The translations under genes and the position numbers were made by a program. Below are positions 1 through 6,253 of a stretch of DNA of 15,485 nt, piece after piece. The stretch is from the NCBI RefSeq assembly GCF_001889065.1, contig NZ_LWHB01000045.1:1-15485 (forward strand), read 5' to 3'. Under the pieces are notes generated by a model. It was not told where the DNA came from, did no database searches, and saw only the letters and a list, made by a program, of their open reading frames with translations. The first letter of the stretch is position 1. Each line of letters opens with the position of its first letter. The stretch comes from Suttonella ornithocola. Its GTDB lineage: Bacteria > Pseudomonadota > Gammaproteobacteria > Cardiobacteriales > Cardiobacteriaceae.

Positions 1-770
1 CAAGATCAGCAAATTCACCGTCTATAGCTGGATTAAAAATCCCCATCCTAAAGGCTTTACTGAGCGTAAGCCCTCAAAGATTGATGATGAAGCCTTGCTT
101 AAGGATATTGAGCAGTATCCTGATGATTACCAATGGGAAAGCGCTAGACGTTTTAATTGCTCGCAATCAGCGATTTGTTATGCTCTAAAGCGACTAAAGA
201 TAACGCATAAAAAAAGATTAACCAACATCCAAAAGCCGACACAGAGAAAAGAGAGCACTTTCAAGAACAAATAGTAGATAAGACCGCTCAAGACAAACCG
301 ATAGTCTATCTTGATGAATGTGGTTTTAAAGCCTTTGCTCATAGAGCTTATGGCTACAGCACAAAAGGACAAGTTTGTCATGGAAGTGATAACTGGCATT
401 TAAAGAACCAGAGCAATGCGATTGGAGCCATTATCAATGGAGAATTGTTTGCCTTACGCTTATATAATGGTTCTATTAACAGCGATATTTTCTCTCATTG
501 GGTGAGAGAAGCACTGTTACCTGAGTTACCTAAAAACAGTGTAATTGTCATGGACAATGCCGCTTTTCATAAACGCAGTGATATTCAAGCAATCATTGAA
601 GAGCATGGGCATGAGATAGTTTGGTTACCCCCTTATAGTCCAGACTTAAATCCTATTGAAAAGATGTGGGCTTGGATTAAGCAAATCCGCAAAGAATGGC
701 GGATGGATTGTATTGATACTTTATTCTTTTATCTGCTTTGGATTGGGTTGGGTTTTTGATGATTGCACTA
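1..770 (+). mobile_element. IS630-family insertion sequence, right portion (left end outside window)
   Basis: Encodes an IS630/Tc1-type transposase whose stop lies 11 bp from the presumed right tip. The right terminus on the plus strand reads GATTGCACTA (761-770). It is followed by TA (771-772), the dinucleotide duplicated by this superfamily, and then by sequence that reads as KDPG aldolase. The inverted tip TAGTGCAATCA also forms one end of the 92-bp MITE at 2670-2761, so the two are probably mobilised by the same or a related transposase. The left end and its TA copy lie outside the window, so element length cannot be given. Confidence 0.85.
2..759 (+). CDS. IS630-family transposase, partial at 5' end, split by a -1 frameshift at an A7 run
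   Basis: This is the DDE transposase of the IS630/Tc1/mariner superfamily. The N-terminal frame (from base 2) has a helix-turn-helix-like region (FTVYSWIKN, then FNCSQSAICYALKRLKI) and stops at 272-274. The C-terminal frame continues without a stop to 757-759. It carries the catalytic triad: Asp in YLDECGF (codon 313-315), Asp in VIVMDNAAFH (553-555) and Glu in SPDLNPIEKMW (658-660). The last two are separated by 34 residues, the DD34E spacing of the family. The frames join cleanly by a -1 shift at A7 (209-215); the -1 frame opens right after a TAA at 208-210. This could be programmed frameshifting, transcriptional slippage or an inactivating deletion. An internal TTG at 445 is not a credible start. 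Confidence 0.85.
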
Positions 771-1018
771 TAGAAGCTGTGAAGTTTTCCCAGCAGAAGC
801 CTCTGGCAGCGTTGCCATGCTTAAAGCCTTATTAGCACTCTATGCTATGCTCAAAATCATGCCGACAGGTGTGGCATTCATTTGGGTAATATTGAGGATT
901 ATTTAGCCCTTAAGAACGTTATTGCCTGCGGAGGCTCATGGATGGTTGATAAAAATTGCTAGTGGCTAAAGACTGGCAACAAGTAGAGCAATTATGTGCT
1001 GCGGCAGTGAAAGTGTAG
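771..1018 (+). pseudogene. eda: Relic of KDPG/KHG aldolase (C-terminal third), interrupted by IS630
   Basis: Three-frame reading gives the C-terminus of 2-keto-3-deoxy-6-phosphogluconate aldolase, the last enzyme of the Entner-Doudoroff pathway. The pieces are EAVKF(F)PAEAS with the Schiff-base lysine context, then MLKALLALYAMLKIMPTG, then IHLGNIEDYLALKNVIACGG with SWMVDK, then LLVAKDWQQVEQLCAAAVKV and a TAG at 1016-1018. Three indels break it: a T missing in the run at 785-788, an extra two bases in GGTGTGG near 868-873, and an A missing in the A5 run at 951-955. The coding trace begins directly after the TA flanking the IS630 right end, so the IS sits inside the gene. The 5' part would lie left of the window. 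Confidence 0.85.
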
Positions 1019-1038
1019 TCTAGGCAGTAAAATCTTGG

Positions 1039-1162
1039 GTAGTGGTTTGAAAAGTATACTGGACTATGACTCAATAATTTCAACAATAATAAAATATTAA
1101 ATTTCATATATTGGATTGATATTTTTTACAGAAATTACTCAGCATACTTTTCAAACCACTAC
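1039..1162. repeat. MITE-like element with 22-bp terminal inverted repeats
   Basis: A 22-nt sequence at 1039-1060 (beginning GTAGTGGTTTGAAAAG) is repeated inverted at 1141-1162 with a single mismatch, around about 80 bp of AT-rich non-coding DNA. No open reading frame of note lies inside. The flanks (GG on the left, TAAA on the right) show no clear target duplication. The right arm ends 6 bp before the proposed -35 of znuA. The size and long arms suggest a non-autonomous transposon derivative. A very long hairpin acting on transcription is an alternative. Confidence 0.7.
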
Positions 1163-1168
1163 TAAATT

Positions 1169-1195
1169 TTGTATTACTAACTGTTCTGTTATACT
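1169..1195 (+). promoter_or_regulatory. Predicted sigma-70 promoter of znuA
   Basis: TTGTAT (1169-1174) and TATACT (1190-1195) are 15 bp apart. Shifting the -35 one base to TTTGTA gives 16 bp. The start codon is 37 bp downstream of the -10. The -10 lies inside the Zur-like palindrome, the arrangement expected for repression. The spacing is shorter than ideal. Confidence 0.5.
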
Positions 1196-1201
1196 ATAAC
1201 A
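1187..1201. promoter_or_regulatory. Zur-type operator upstream of znuA
   Basis: TGTTATACTATAACA is a perfect 7+1+7 palindrome. It matches the core of the gammaproteobacterial Zur box (TGTTATANTATAACA) as I recall it, and sits 31 bp before the znuA start over the -10 element. When zinc is plentiful, Zn-loaded Zur would be expected to bind here and block transcription. The identity of the site plus the zinc-uptake gene behind it makes this a strong call without a search. Confidence 0.85.
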
Positions 1202-1232
1202 AGTTGAAAGTTTAGCTTGTTGGAGCAGAAGT

Positions 1233-2195
1233 ATGTTGAAAAAAATTTTATTATCAAGCTTTGTGCTAGGTATCAGTTGTAGTGTAATGGCTAAAGTGCC
1301 AACTGTCGTAACAACGATTAAGCCCTTACATAGTTTAGTATCCCAAGTCATGCAAGGCGTTGGTGAACCTGAGTTACTAATTAAAGAAGGTTCGCCTCAT
1401 GGTTATTCTTTGAAACCCTCAGATGTTCAGAATTTGAGTAATGCAGATTTATTGATGTGGGTCAGCGATGATTTAGAAACTTTTATGCCGAAAACGGTAG
1501 AGAAGCTTGGCGATAAGGCACAATCTATTGTATGGCAGGAAATTCCCGAAATGCACTTGTTAAAAAACCGCAGCGGTGGTTTATGGGAAGAAGAAGATGA
1601 CAACGATCATCACGAGCATGGGCATCATCATGACCATGACCATGACCATGACCATGACCATGGGCATCACCATCATCATGGAGAATATAATCCGCACTTA
1701 TGGTTAAGTACAGAGAGTGCTGTCAAACTTATTCGAGCAACAGCTGGAAAATTAAGTGAAATGGATAGCGAGCATGCTGAACAATATCAAGCCAATGCTA
1801 AGGTTGCATTAGAGAAATTGGGAACTTTAAAAGACACAATTTCTCAGCAATTAAAACCTGTTGAGAATAAGCCTTATATGGTTTTTCATGATGCTTATCC
1901 TTATTTTGAGGAGGAGTTTTATTTACATCCTATAGGTGTAGTTAGAGCAGATCCTGAACATGAACCGGGGGCAAAGCGTATTGCAGAAATTCATCAGTTA
2001 TTTAAAGAAAATGGTGTGCGTTGTGTTTTCAATGAGCCACAATTTCCTTCTAAATTGACGCAAAAATTAGTTGCAGGAACATCGGTAAAAACAGCGGTAT
2101 TAGATCCTATTGGTGCGGATTTAAAAGCTGGATCGAAATTGTATGAACAACTCATGAAAAATCTGTCTAATCATTTAGAGAATTGTTTGAAATAA
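1233..2195 (+). CDS. znuA: High-affinity zinc ABC transporter, periplasmic zinc-binding protein ZnuA
   Basis: Captures Zn2+ in the periplasm and passes it to the ZnuB permease/ZnuC ATPase. It is 320 aa with a signal peptide (KK, hydrophobic core, cleavage after VMA, residue 20). The expected zinc ligands are visible: His56 in SPHGYSLKPSD, His155 in NPHLWLS, His219 in FHDAY and an Asp in the late LDPIG motif. Between them, at roughly residues 125-149, is the acidic histidine-rich loop typical of ZnuA, built partly from a (His-Asp)n repeat. The ATG is preceded by TTGGAG at good spacing. It stands alone: no znuC or znuB is adjacent, a decayed eda and a repeat lie upstream, and an IS lies downstream. 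Expression is probably controlled by the Zur box at 1187-1201. Confidence 0.96.
   Translation: MLKKILLSSFVLGISCSVMAKVPTVVTTIKPLHSLVSQVMQGVGEPELLIKEGSPHGYSLKPSDVQNLSNADLLMWVSDDLETFMPKTVEKLGDKAQSIVWQEIPEMHLLKNRSGGLWEEEDDNDHHEHGHHHDHDHDHDHDHGHHHHHGEYNPHLWLSTESAVKLIRATAGKLSEMDSEHAEQYQANAKVALEKLGTLKDTISQQLKPVENKPYMVFHDAYPYFEEEFYLHPIGVVRADPEHEPGAKRIAEIHQLFKENGVRCVFNEPQFPSKLTQKLVAGTSVKTAVLDPIGADLKAGSKLYEQLMKNLSNHLENCLK
1629..1658 (+). repeat. Hexanucleotide tandem repeat (CATGAC)5 inside znuA
   Basis: Five perfect CATGAC units encode His-Asp pairs in the metal-binding loop and are followed by a variant CATGGG. The unit is 6 bp, so slippage would add or remove His-Asp pairs without breaking the frame. 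It can vary loop length but not switch the gene off. Confidence 0.9.
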
Positions 2196-2320
2196 GTCAG
2201 TTAATCTCTATAGCAGGACTCTCCAAAAATGCATACAGTATTTGAAGATAGTATGTTGTTTTCAAAATGGATGTTGAGTTAACGTTGAATACATTTTTTG
2301 GGAAGTTGGCTATACAATTT

Positions 2321-2335
2321 GAGACCTTTGCAAAA
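2321..2335 (+). repeat. Solitary IS5-like end sequence
   Basis: GAGACCTTTGCAAAA resembles terminal inverted repeats of some IS5-type elements as I recall them. A close variant (GAGACATTTGCAAAA) occurs at 13624-13638. No transposase or matching partner lies near this copy. It sits 8 bp left of the IS1595-family element, so it may mark an older insertion disrupted by the later one. Confidence 0.35.
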
Positions 2336-2347
2336 AAAACAATGGCT

Positions 2348-3124
2348 TTAGACTAGCAGAGCGAGTGGCGTTGGAATCAGAACTCTAATGATCTGCAACG
2401 CCATCTTTGGAACTTGATTAAGCGATTTCTCCAACCTCTCTTTTAAGTAAAGCTCAAAATTGACTGTAACACCGTTAAACTTGCTCAGCCTCCGCTTGTT
2501 AAAGCTCCAAAAAGACTCAATACCATTGATATGGCAATGCCTATGAGCAAACTCGTTATTGCCATGGTCTACTCTAAAATGTTTCGCATAGCCAACGTTG
2601 ACCAAGCCATTGTAACCACGCCAACCATCCGAGTATATGACACTATCAAGCGCTACTTTACCAAGAATATAGTGCAATCAGCTAAAAAACAAAACATCCT
2701 ATAGCTCTTATCTAACCATTCTAGCGGTAGATAACGTTCTGTTTTTTAGCTGATTTGACTATAACACCTTGCAAGGTCTTTTTCTTACAGTCGGGAATGA
2801 TCTCAGTATAGATACGACCTTGTCTTTCAAAGATACCAAAGACGGATTGTTTTAAAGTCCCACGAACACGTTTGAGCTTGTCATGATAATCCCTTTGACG
2901 CTTTGCGCCAAAATAGGATTCATTGATCTCAATTGAGCCATATAAAAGGTTTTTTGGTTTAGTTGATACTGATAAATTTCTTGGCGAAAGATAGCGTACC
3001 AGCGGTTAATGGTATTACGGTTTACATTCAGCAGAAGAGCTGTTTTGGTTGCGTCAATATCAATACAAAAGCATTGTACGATTTTTTTGAGCTTATATGT
3101 ACTTAGTTTGCTGTTAGATTTCAT
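2348..3124 (-). pseudogene. IS1595-family transposase, inactivated by frameshift, MITE insertion and loss of catalytic Asp
   Basis: Reads from ATG at 3124. A helix-turn-helix-like segment (ATKTALLLNVNRNTINRWYA) is followed by a frame break near 2940-2943, either two extra bases in an ATAT run or one lost base. The second frame then gives GSIEINESYFGAKRQR through GRIYTEIIPDCKKKTLQGV. A 92-bp MITE follows, and after it ILGKVALDSVIYSDGWRGYNG and HINGIESFWSFNKRRL. IS1595 transposases normally have Asp-Glu-Ser-Tyr-Phe at the first catalytic position; here the codon at 2922-2924 (AAT on the minus strand) gives Asn. The second Asp (SDGW) and the Glu (GIESFW) remain. The C-terminal 30 or so residues also look frameshifted relative to relatives I recall. 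Three independent lesions make it a dead gene. Confidence 0.85.
2670..2761. repeat. 92-bp TA-flanked MITE inserted in the IS1595 transposase
   Basis: Terminal inverted repeats of about 28 nt (left TAGTGCAATCAGCTAAAAAA, right arm inverted TAGTCAAATCAGCTAAAAAA, four mismatches overall) flank a short core. TA copies lie at 2668-2669 and 2762-2763. Removing the element and one TA rejoins the host transposase in frame as TLQGV-ILGKV. The tip TAGTGCAATCA equals the tip of the IS630 at 1-770, which suggests mobilisation by an IS630-type transposase. The core contains CTAGAATGGTTA (minus strand), a 12-mer also found in the element at 13667-13780. Confidence 0.9.
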
Positions 3125-3128
3125 TTTT

Positions 3129-3159
3129 CTAGACTAACAGGTTATTCCTGATAGTCTAG
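3129..3159. repeat. Stem-loop at the 5' end of the IS1595-type element
   Basis: CTAGACTAACAGG, TTATT loop, CCTGATAGTCTAG: a 13-bp stem with one mismatch, ending 5 bp before the transposase ATG on the minus strand. It may restrict translation of the transposase when read from outside promoters, as seen in other IS, or simply form part of the terminal repeat. Confidence 0.55.
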
Positions 3160-3177
3160 AGCCTAATTAAAATCTGT

Positions 3178-3203
3178 CCCGCTAATGATGAGCGGGATTT
3201 TTT
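3178..3203 (+). terminator. Rho-independent terminator between convergent units
   Basis: CCCGCT, AATGATG loop, AGCGGG (3178-3196) followed by ATTTTTT to 3203. The T-tract is on the plus strand, so it best stops rightward transcripts such as znuA, from which it is now separated by the IS1595-type insertion. On the minus strand the stem lies just past the DUF1289 stop but is followed only by ACAGATTTT, so it would be weaker for the large operon. Confidence 0.75.
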
Positions 3204-3624
3204 AGAAAAGACTTTGCTGACCTAAGTGATCTACTTTTATGGTTTTATTTTTAGGGCGAGGTTCAATTGGCTGTGGTTTTGGTGTTTCTGTTGTTTTTAC
3301 GGCTGCTAATAAATGGAATAAGGAGCGTTGATGATTGGTGTAGGTTGGTTTTCCTTGTAAGTTAAATAAGTCTTTTTGATGATAAGTGGGTTGTTTTATA
3401 TGAGGGTTATGAATTTGGTTCGCTCTGAGTTTTGCTAAAATAGCTCTTTTTCGCTTAGTGATACGTTTGAGAATGTCGCTTTTTTGTGTATCATTTAGTT
3501 GATTCCAAGTAAATCGTTCTTCGCGATTACGGTAGCAAGTGGTACAAATACCGTTTTTACCAGTTTCGCACTGACGTTTACACGGATTTTCTATTTTAAA
3601 TATTTCTAATTGTTCTGCTTTCAT
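3202..3624 (-). CDS. DUF1289 protein with four clamp-binding-like Q-x-x-[LI]-F motifs
   Basis: 140 aa, basic and probably cytoplasmic. Residues 13-60 form a DUF1289 domain: NPC-x3-C (Cys15, Cys19), then GICTTC (Cys27, Cys30), a four-cysteine cluster that could bind metal, followed by W40 and a basic helix. The remaining part is low-complexity and contains QKDLF (83-87), QRSLF (99-103) and, as the very last residues, QQSLF (136-140). QLEIF sits at residues 5-9. These resemble the bacterial beta-clamp binding pentapeptide QL[S/D]LF. PTYHQKDLF and PTYTNHQRSLF look like a short internal duplication. It starts 8 nt after the rpoN stop and is last in the operon. No strong SD is seen, so translational coupling is likely. 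Function of the family is not established to my knowledge. Confidence 0.85.
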   Translation of the reverse strand: MKAEQLEIFKIENPCKRQCETGKNGICTTCYRNREERFTWNQLNDTQKSDILKRITKRKRAILAKLRANQIHNPHIKQPTYHQKDLFNLQGKPTYTNHQRSLFHLLAAVKTTETPKPQPIEPRPKNKTIKVDHLGQQSLF

Positions 3625-3632
3625 GAGGCGAG

Positions 3633-5045
3633 TTAGCGTTGGCGGCGTTGTGAGCTAGTTGGAATATTAAGGGCTTCTCTGTATTTTGCAATGGTTCGAC
3701 GCGCTATTTTATAGCCTTGTTCGCTTAATATATCTGCAATATGTTTATCAGAAAACGGATTTTTAGAGTCTTCTTTTTCAATAATGTCGCTAATAATGGC
3801 TTTAATTGCGGTGGTTGATTGATCTTCACCGTCGGTGGTTTCTAATTGGTTAGAAAAGAAATAGCGAAGTTCAAAGATACCGCGCTTGCACATGAGGTAT
3901 TTACCGTTGACAGCACGTGAGACGGTGCTTTCATGTATGTTTAGCATGTCAGCAACTTTTTGCCTTGTTAGCGGTTGCATGGCTTTTTCCCCTTCCTGAA
4001 AGAAATCTTGTTGGATAGCAACGATGATACCTGCTACACGTCTAATAGTATCTGCGCGTTTATCTATAGCGTTAATAAACCAGCGTGCCTCATTAAGTTG
4101 CGCTTGTAATAGTGTTTTTTCTTGTGCATTTGCATGCTTAGCTAGTTGAGCATAAGTTTCATTGATACTAATAGAAGGGATGAGGTGTTCTTCTGTTTCA
4201 ATGTAACTAATTCCGCCTTTTTCTCGAACGATGATTTCTGGTTCGATATAGGGTGGTGGACGGTTTGTGTATTTTTGTCCGGGTCTAGGATCAAGACTTT
4301 TAAGTAGGGTAATGGCTTGCTGAAATTCGTGTTCACTAATATTTAGTCGCTCTTGAACCAATTTAGGATTTTTGGTGATAAAGAGGAAATGTCTTGCCAT
4401 AATGCGTTTAAGTGTTTCTAAGTGAGGTGTGTTTTTCGCAAGCATAGCTATTTGCAGATTAAGGCATTCTTCTAAATCAATTGCGCCTACTCCTGTGGGT
4501 TGACATTGCTTGATAATTTCTAGCCCTTCTTTGATTTGCTGAGGTTTTAGATGATATTGTTTAGCAATGTCATTGATGTTGTCACGAAAATAGCCATCTT
4601 CATCTAAATGATAAATAAGTATTTCTGCAATTTGGCGACTTTCTAAAGGAAGCGACATTTGGGCTATTTGTTCTTGTAAATAGCTGTCTAAAGTGTATTG
4701 TTCACTAATGTATTGTTCTAAATTGTTTTCTTCTTCTCGGTGGGGGCTGTGGGCTTCCCAATCATGATCATAATGTTCTTCCCAGCTGCTATCATATTCT
4801 AGCTCTTCACTTAATGCTTCTAATAAACCTTCAGAGGATCGTTCTTCTAAATATTCAATTGCTTCTAGCTGGTAATCTTGATTGTCTAAGTTGAGCATAA
4901 AGTTTTGTTCGAGCATTTGCTGAACTTCAAGTGCCAATTCAGTACCATTCATATTTAGAATCTTAATGGCTTGTTGCAGCTGTGGTGTTAGAGAAAGTTG
5001 CTGCTTAAGGCTAAGGTCAAGGTTTTGTGTGTGATTGAGCGCCAT
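3633..5045 (-). CDS. rpoN: RNA polymerase sigma-54 factor
   Basis: Alternative sigma factor that recognises -24/-12 promoters and needs an AAA+ activator to open them. It is 470 aa and shows the full domain order. Region I is glutamine/leucine rich (LKQQLSLTPQLQQAIKILNM) and contacts activators and core. An acidic linker runs to about residue 115, followed by the core-binding domain. The helix-turn-helix (RQKVADMLNIHESTVSRAVNGKY) reads the -12 element, and the RpoN box (ARRTIAKYRE, residues 447-456) reads -24. It follows lptB by 10 nt, as in many gammaproteobacteria. hpf and ptsN, which commonly follow it, are absent; a DUF1289 gene takes the place. No lesion is visible, so it is presumably functional. 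Confidence 0.98.
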   Translation of the reverse strand: MALNHTQNLDLSLKQQLSLTPQLQQAIKILNMNGTELALEVQQMLEQNFMLNLDNQDYQLEAIEYLEERSSEGLLEALSEELEYDSSWEEHYDHDWEAHSPHREEENNLEQYISEQYTLDSYLQEQIAQMSLPLESRQIAEILIYHLDEDGYFRDNINDIAKQYHLKPQQIKEGLEIIKQCQPTGVGAIDLEECLNLQIAMLAKNTPHLETLKRIMARHFLFITKNPKLVQERLNISEHEFQQAITLLKSLDPRPGQKYTNRPPPYIEPEIIVREKGGISYIETEEHLIPSISINETYAQLAKHANAQEKTLLQAQLNEARWFINAIDKRADTIRRVAGIIVAIQQDFFQEGEKAMQPLTRQKVADMLNIHESTVSRAVNGKYLMCKRGIFELRYFFSNQLETTDGEDQSTTAIKAIISDIIEKEDSKNPFSDKHIADILSEQGYKIARRTIAKYREALNIPTSSQRRQR

Positions 5046-5055
5046 ATTTACTCGC

Positions 5056-5787
5056 CTAGCTTAGTGTAAAATCATCACCAAGATAGATTTCTCGTGCTTG
5101 AGGGTTAGCAATGATTTCCGCAGCACTGCCTTGCGCAATCACTTCTCCATTTCCTAATATATAGGCACGATCGCAGCTTTTTAGGGTTTCTCTAACGTTG
5201 TGGTCAGTAATTAATACGCCAATGTTTCTATCGGTGAGGTGGGTAATAATATGGCGGATTTCCCCAACAGCAATTGGGTCAACTCCTGCAAAAGGTTCAT
5301 CTAGTAGGATAAAGCGCGGTTCAGTGGCTAAGGCTCTGGCAATTTCACATCGACGTCTTTCTCCACCAGAAAGGGCAAGTCCTAAGGTATCAGCAAGATG
5401 TTCTATTCCCAGCTCTTGCATCAGATGTTGGGCACGTGCAGAGCGCTCTTTTTGTTTAAGCGGAGAGGCGAGTTCTAAAATAGCAAGGATATTGTCTCTG
5501 ACACTAAGTTTTCTAAAAACGCTGGCTTCTTGAGGAAGGTAGGAAAGTCCTAGTCGTGCGCGCTTGTGAATGGGTAAATGCGTCATATCTTGTTGGTCTA
5601 AAAAGATGTGACCTTCATCTGGTTTAATCAGTCCAATAATCATGTAAAAGCTGGTGGTTTTACCCGCACCATTGGGGCCAAGTAGACCAACGACTTCAGC
5701 TTCTTGTACATTTAGTGAAAAATCTTTCAGAATAAGACGCTTTTTATAGCTTTTTTTAAGATGTTGCGCGATTAAGCCAGTTGTCAT
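5056..5787 (-). CDS. lptB: LPS export ABC transporter ATP-binding protein LptB
   Basis: The cytoplasmic ATPase of the LptB2FG complex, which powers extraction of lipopolysaccharide from the inner membrane and its push across the LptC-LptA bridge. 243 aa, the usual length. Walker A GPNGAGKTT (37-45), Q-loop in LPQEASVF, ABC signature LSGGERRR, Walker B FILLDEPFAGVDP and switch His in ITDHNVRE are all intact. It begins 1 nt after the lptA stop. lptF and lptG are not in the window, which is normal as they usually lie elsewhere. Confidence 0.98.
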   Translation of the reverse strand: MTTGLIAQHLKKSYKKRLILKDFSLNVQEAEVVGLLGPNGAGKTTSFYMIIGLIKPDEGHIFLDQQDMTHLPIHKRARLGLSYLPQEASVFRKLSVRDNILAILELASPLKQKERSARAQHLMQELGIEHLADTLGLALSGGERRRCEIARALATEPRFILLDEPFAGVDPIAVGEIRHIITHLTDRNIGVLITDHNVRETLKSCDRAYILGNGEVIAQGSAAEIIANPQAREIYLGDDFTLS

Positions 5788-5788
5788 A

Positions 5789-6253
5789 TTAGTTACTTTT
5801 TGGGAAAAGGGTCATGTTGACACGCTGTCCTTTGATTTTTTCAGCTTTGAGGTTATAGCTTAGATGTTCCGCACGGGTTTCATTTTTTTGTTGTTTAACC
5901 CAAGCGTTTTTATCCATATCTACCGTAGAGGTAGCAATGGTATATTTTAGATATTTGGCTTTTCCGTCAATTGGCGGTTCATTTGCAGGCGCATAATGAA
6001 AGGTTGCTAAATTTCCCCAAGATTCAATCATCGTTACTTCGCCGTCTTTAATACTAATGACAACTTTATCGCCAGTGAGCTTCATTTCTCCCTGTGTAAT
6101 GACAACGTTACCTGTATAGGTTGCTTTATCAGCATTGGCATCATATTCGCCACTATCAGCAGTTAAAGAAATGGGAAGTTTTTGTGGATTATTGGTTTGA
6201 GCGGCACTTAAAGGAATCAGTAGCATAAGAATTAAGCTAATAAGCAGGCGCAT
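5789..6253 (-). CDS. lptA: Lipopolysaccharide transport periplasmic protein LptA
   Basis: Periplasmic beta-jellyroll (OstA-like) protein that polymerises into the bridge carrying LPS between LptC and LptD. 154 aa with a signal peptide (MRLLISLILM through SAA, cleavage about residue 18). It shows the typical SLTADSGEYDANADKATYTGNV start and the KLTGDKVVI and AKYLKY segments of the fold. The ATG is preceded by AAGGAG at ideal spacing, inside the end of lptC with a 17-nt overlap. It precedes lptB by 1 nt. Confidence 0.95.
   Translation of the reverse strand: MRLLISLILMLLIPLSAAQTNNPQKLPISLTADSGEYDANADKATYTGNVVITQGEMKLTGDKVVISIKDGEVTMIESWGNLATFHYAPANEPPIDGKAKYLKYTIATSTVDMDKNAWVKQQKNETRAEHLSYNLKAEKIKGQRVNMTLFPKSN

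Larger units (their letters stand above)
2344..3163 (-). mobile_element. Degenerate IS1016-like element (IS1595 family)
   Basis: An 820-bp segment bounded by imperfect inverted ends: GGCTTTAGACTAGCAG at 2344-2359 and, on the minus strand from 3163, GGCTCTAGACTATCAG. They match at 14 of 16 positions. Subtracting the nested 92-bp MITE plus its TA copy leaves about 726 bp, near the usual size of IS1016-type elements. A short hairpin lies within the transposase-proximal end (3129-3159). I see no 8-bp target duplication in the flanks, so the exact edges are inferred. The element lies between znuA and the terminator that probably served it. Confidence 0.75.

Noticed and set aside
178..399. Minus-strand ORF of 73 codons with hydrophobic content
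   Set aside because: It lies antisense to the IS630 transposase, whose DDE motifs fix the true frame.
919..1107. Minus-strand ORF of 62 codons
   Set aside because: Overlaps the eda relic on the other strand and runs into the inverted repeat; no protein features.
1620..1680. Possible CRISPR-like short repeat cluster
   Set aside because: It is an in-frame His-Asp coding microsatellite in znuA with no spacers.
2344..3163. Target duplication around the IS1595-type element
   Set aside because: The 8 bp on each side (AAAACAAT and TAATTAAA) do not match, so none is claimed.
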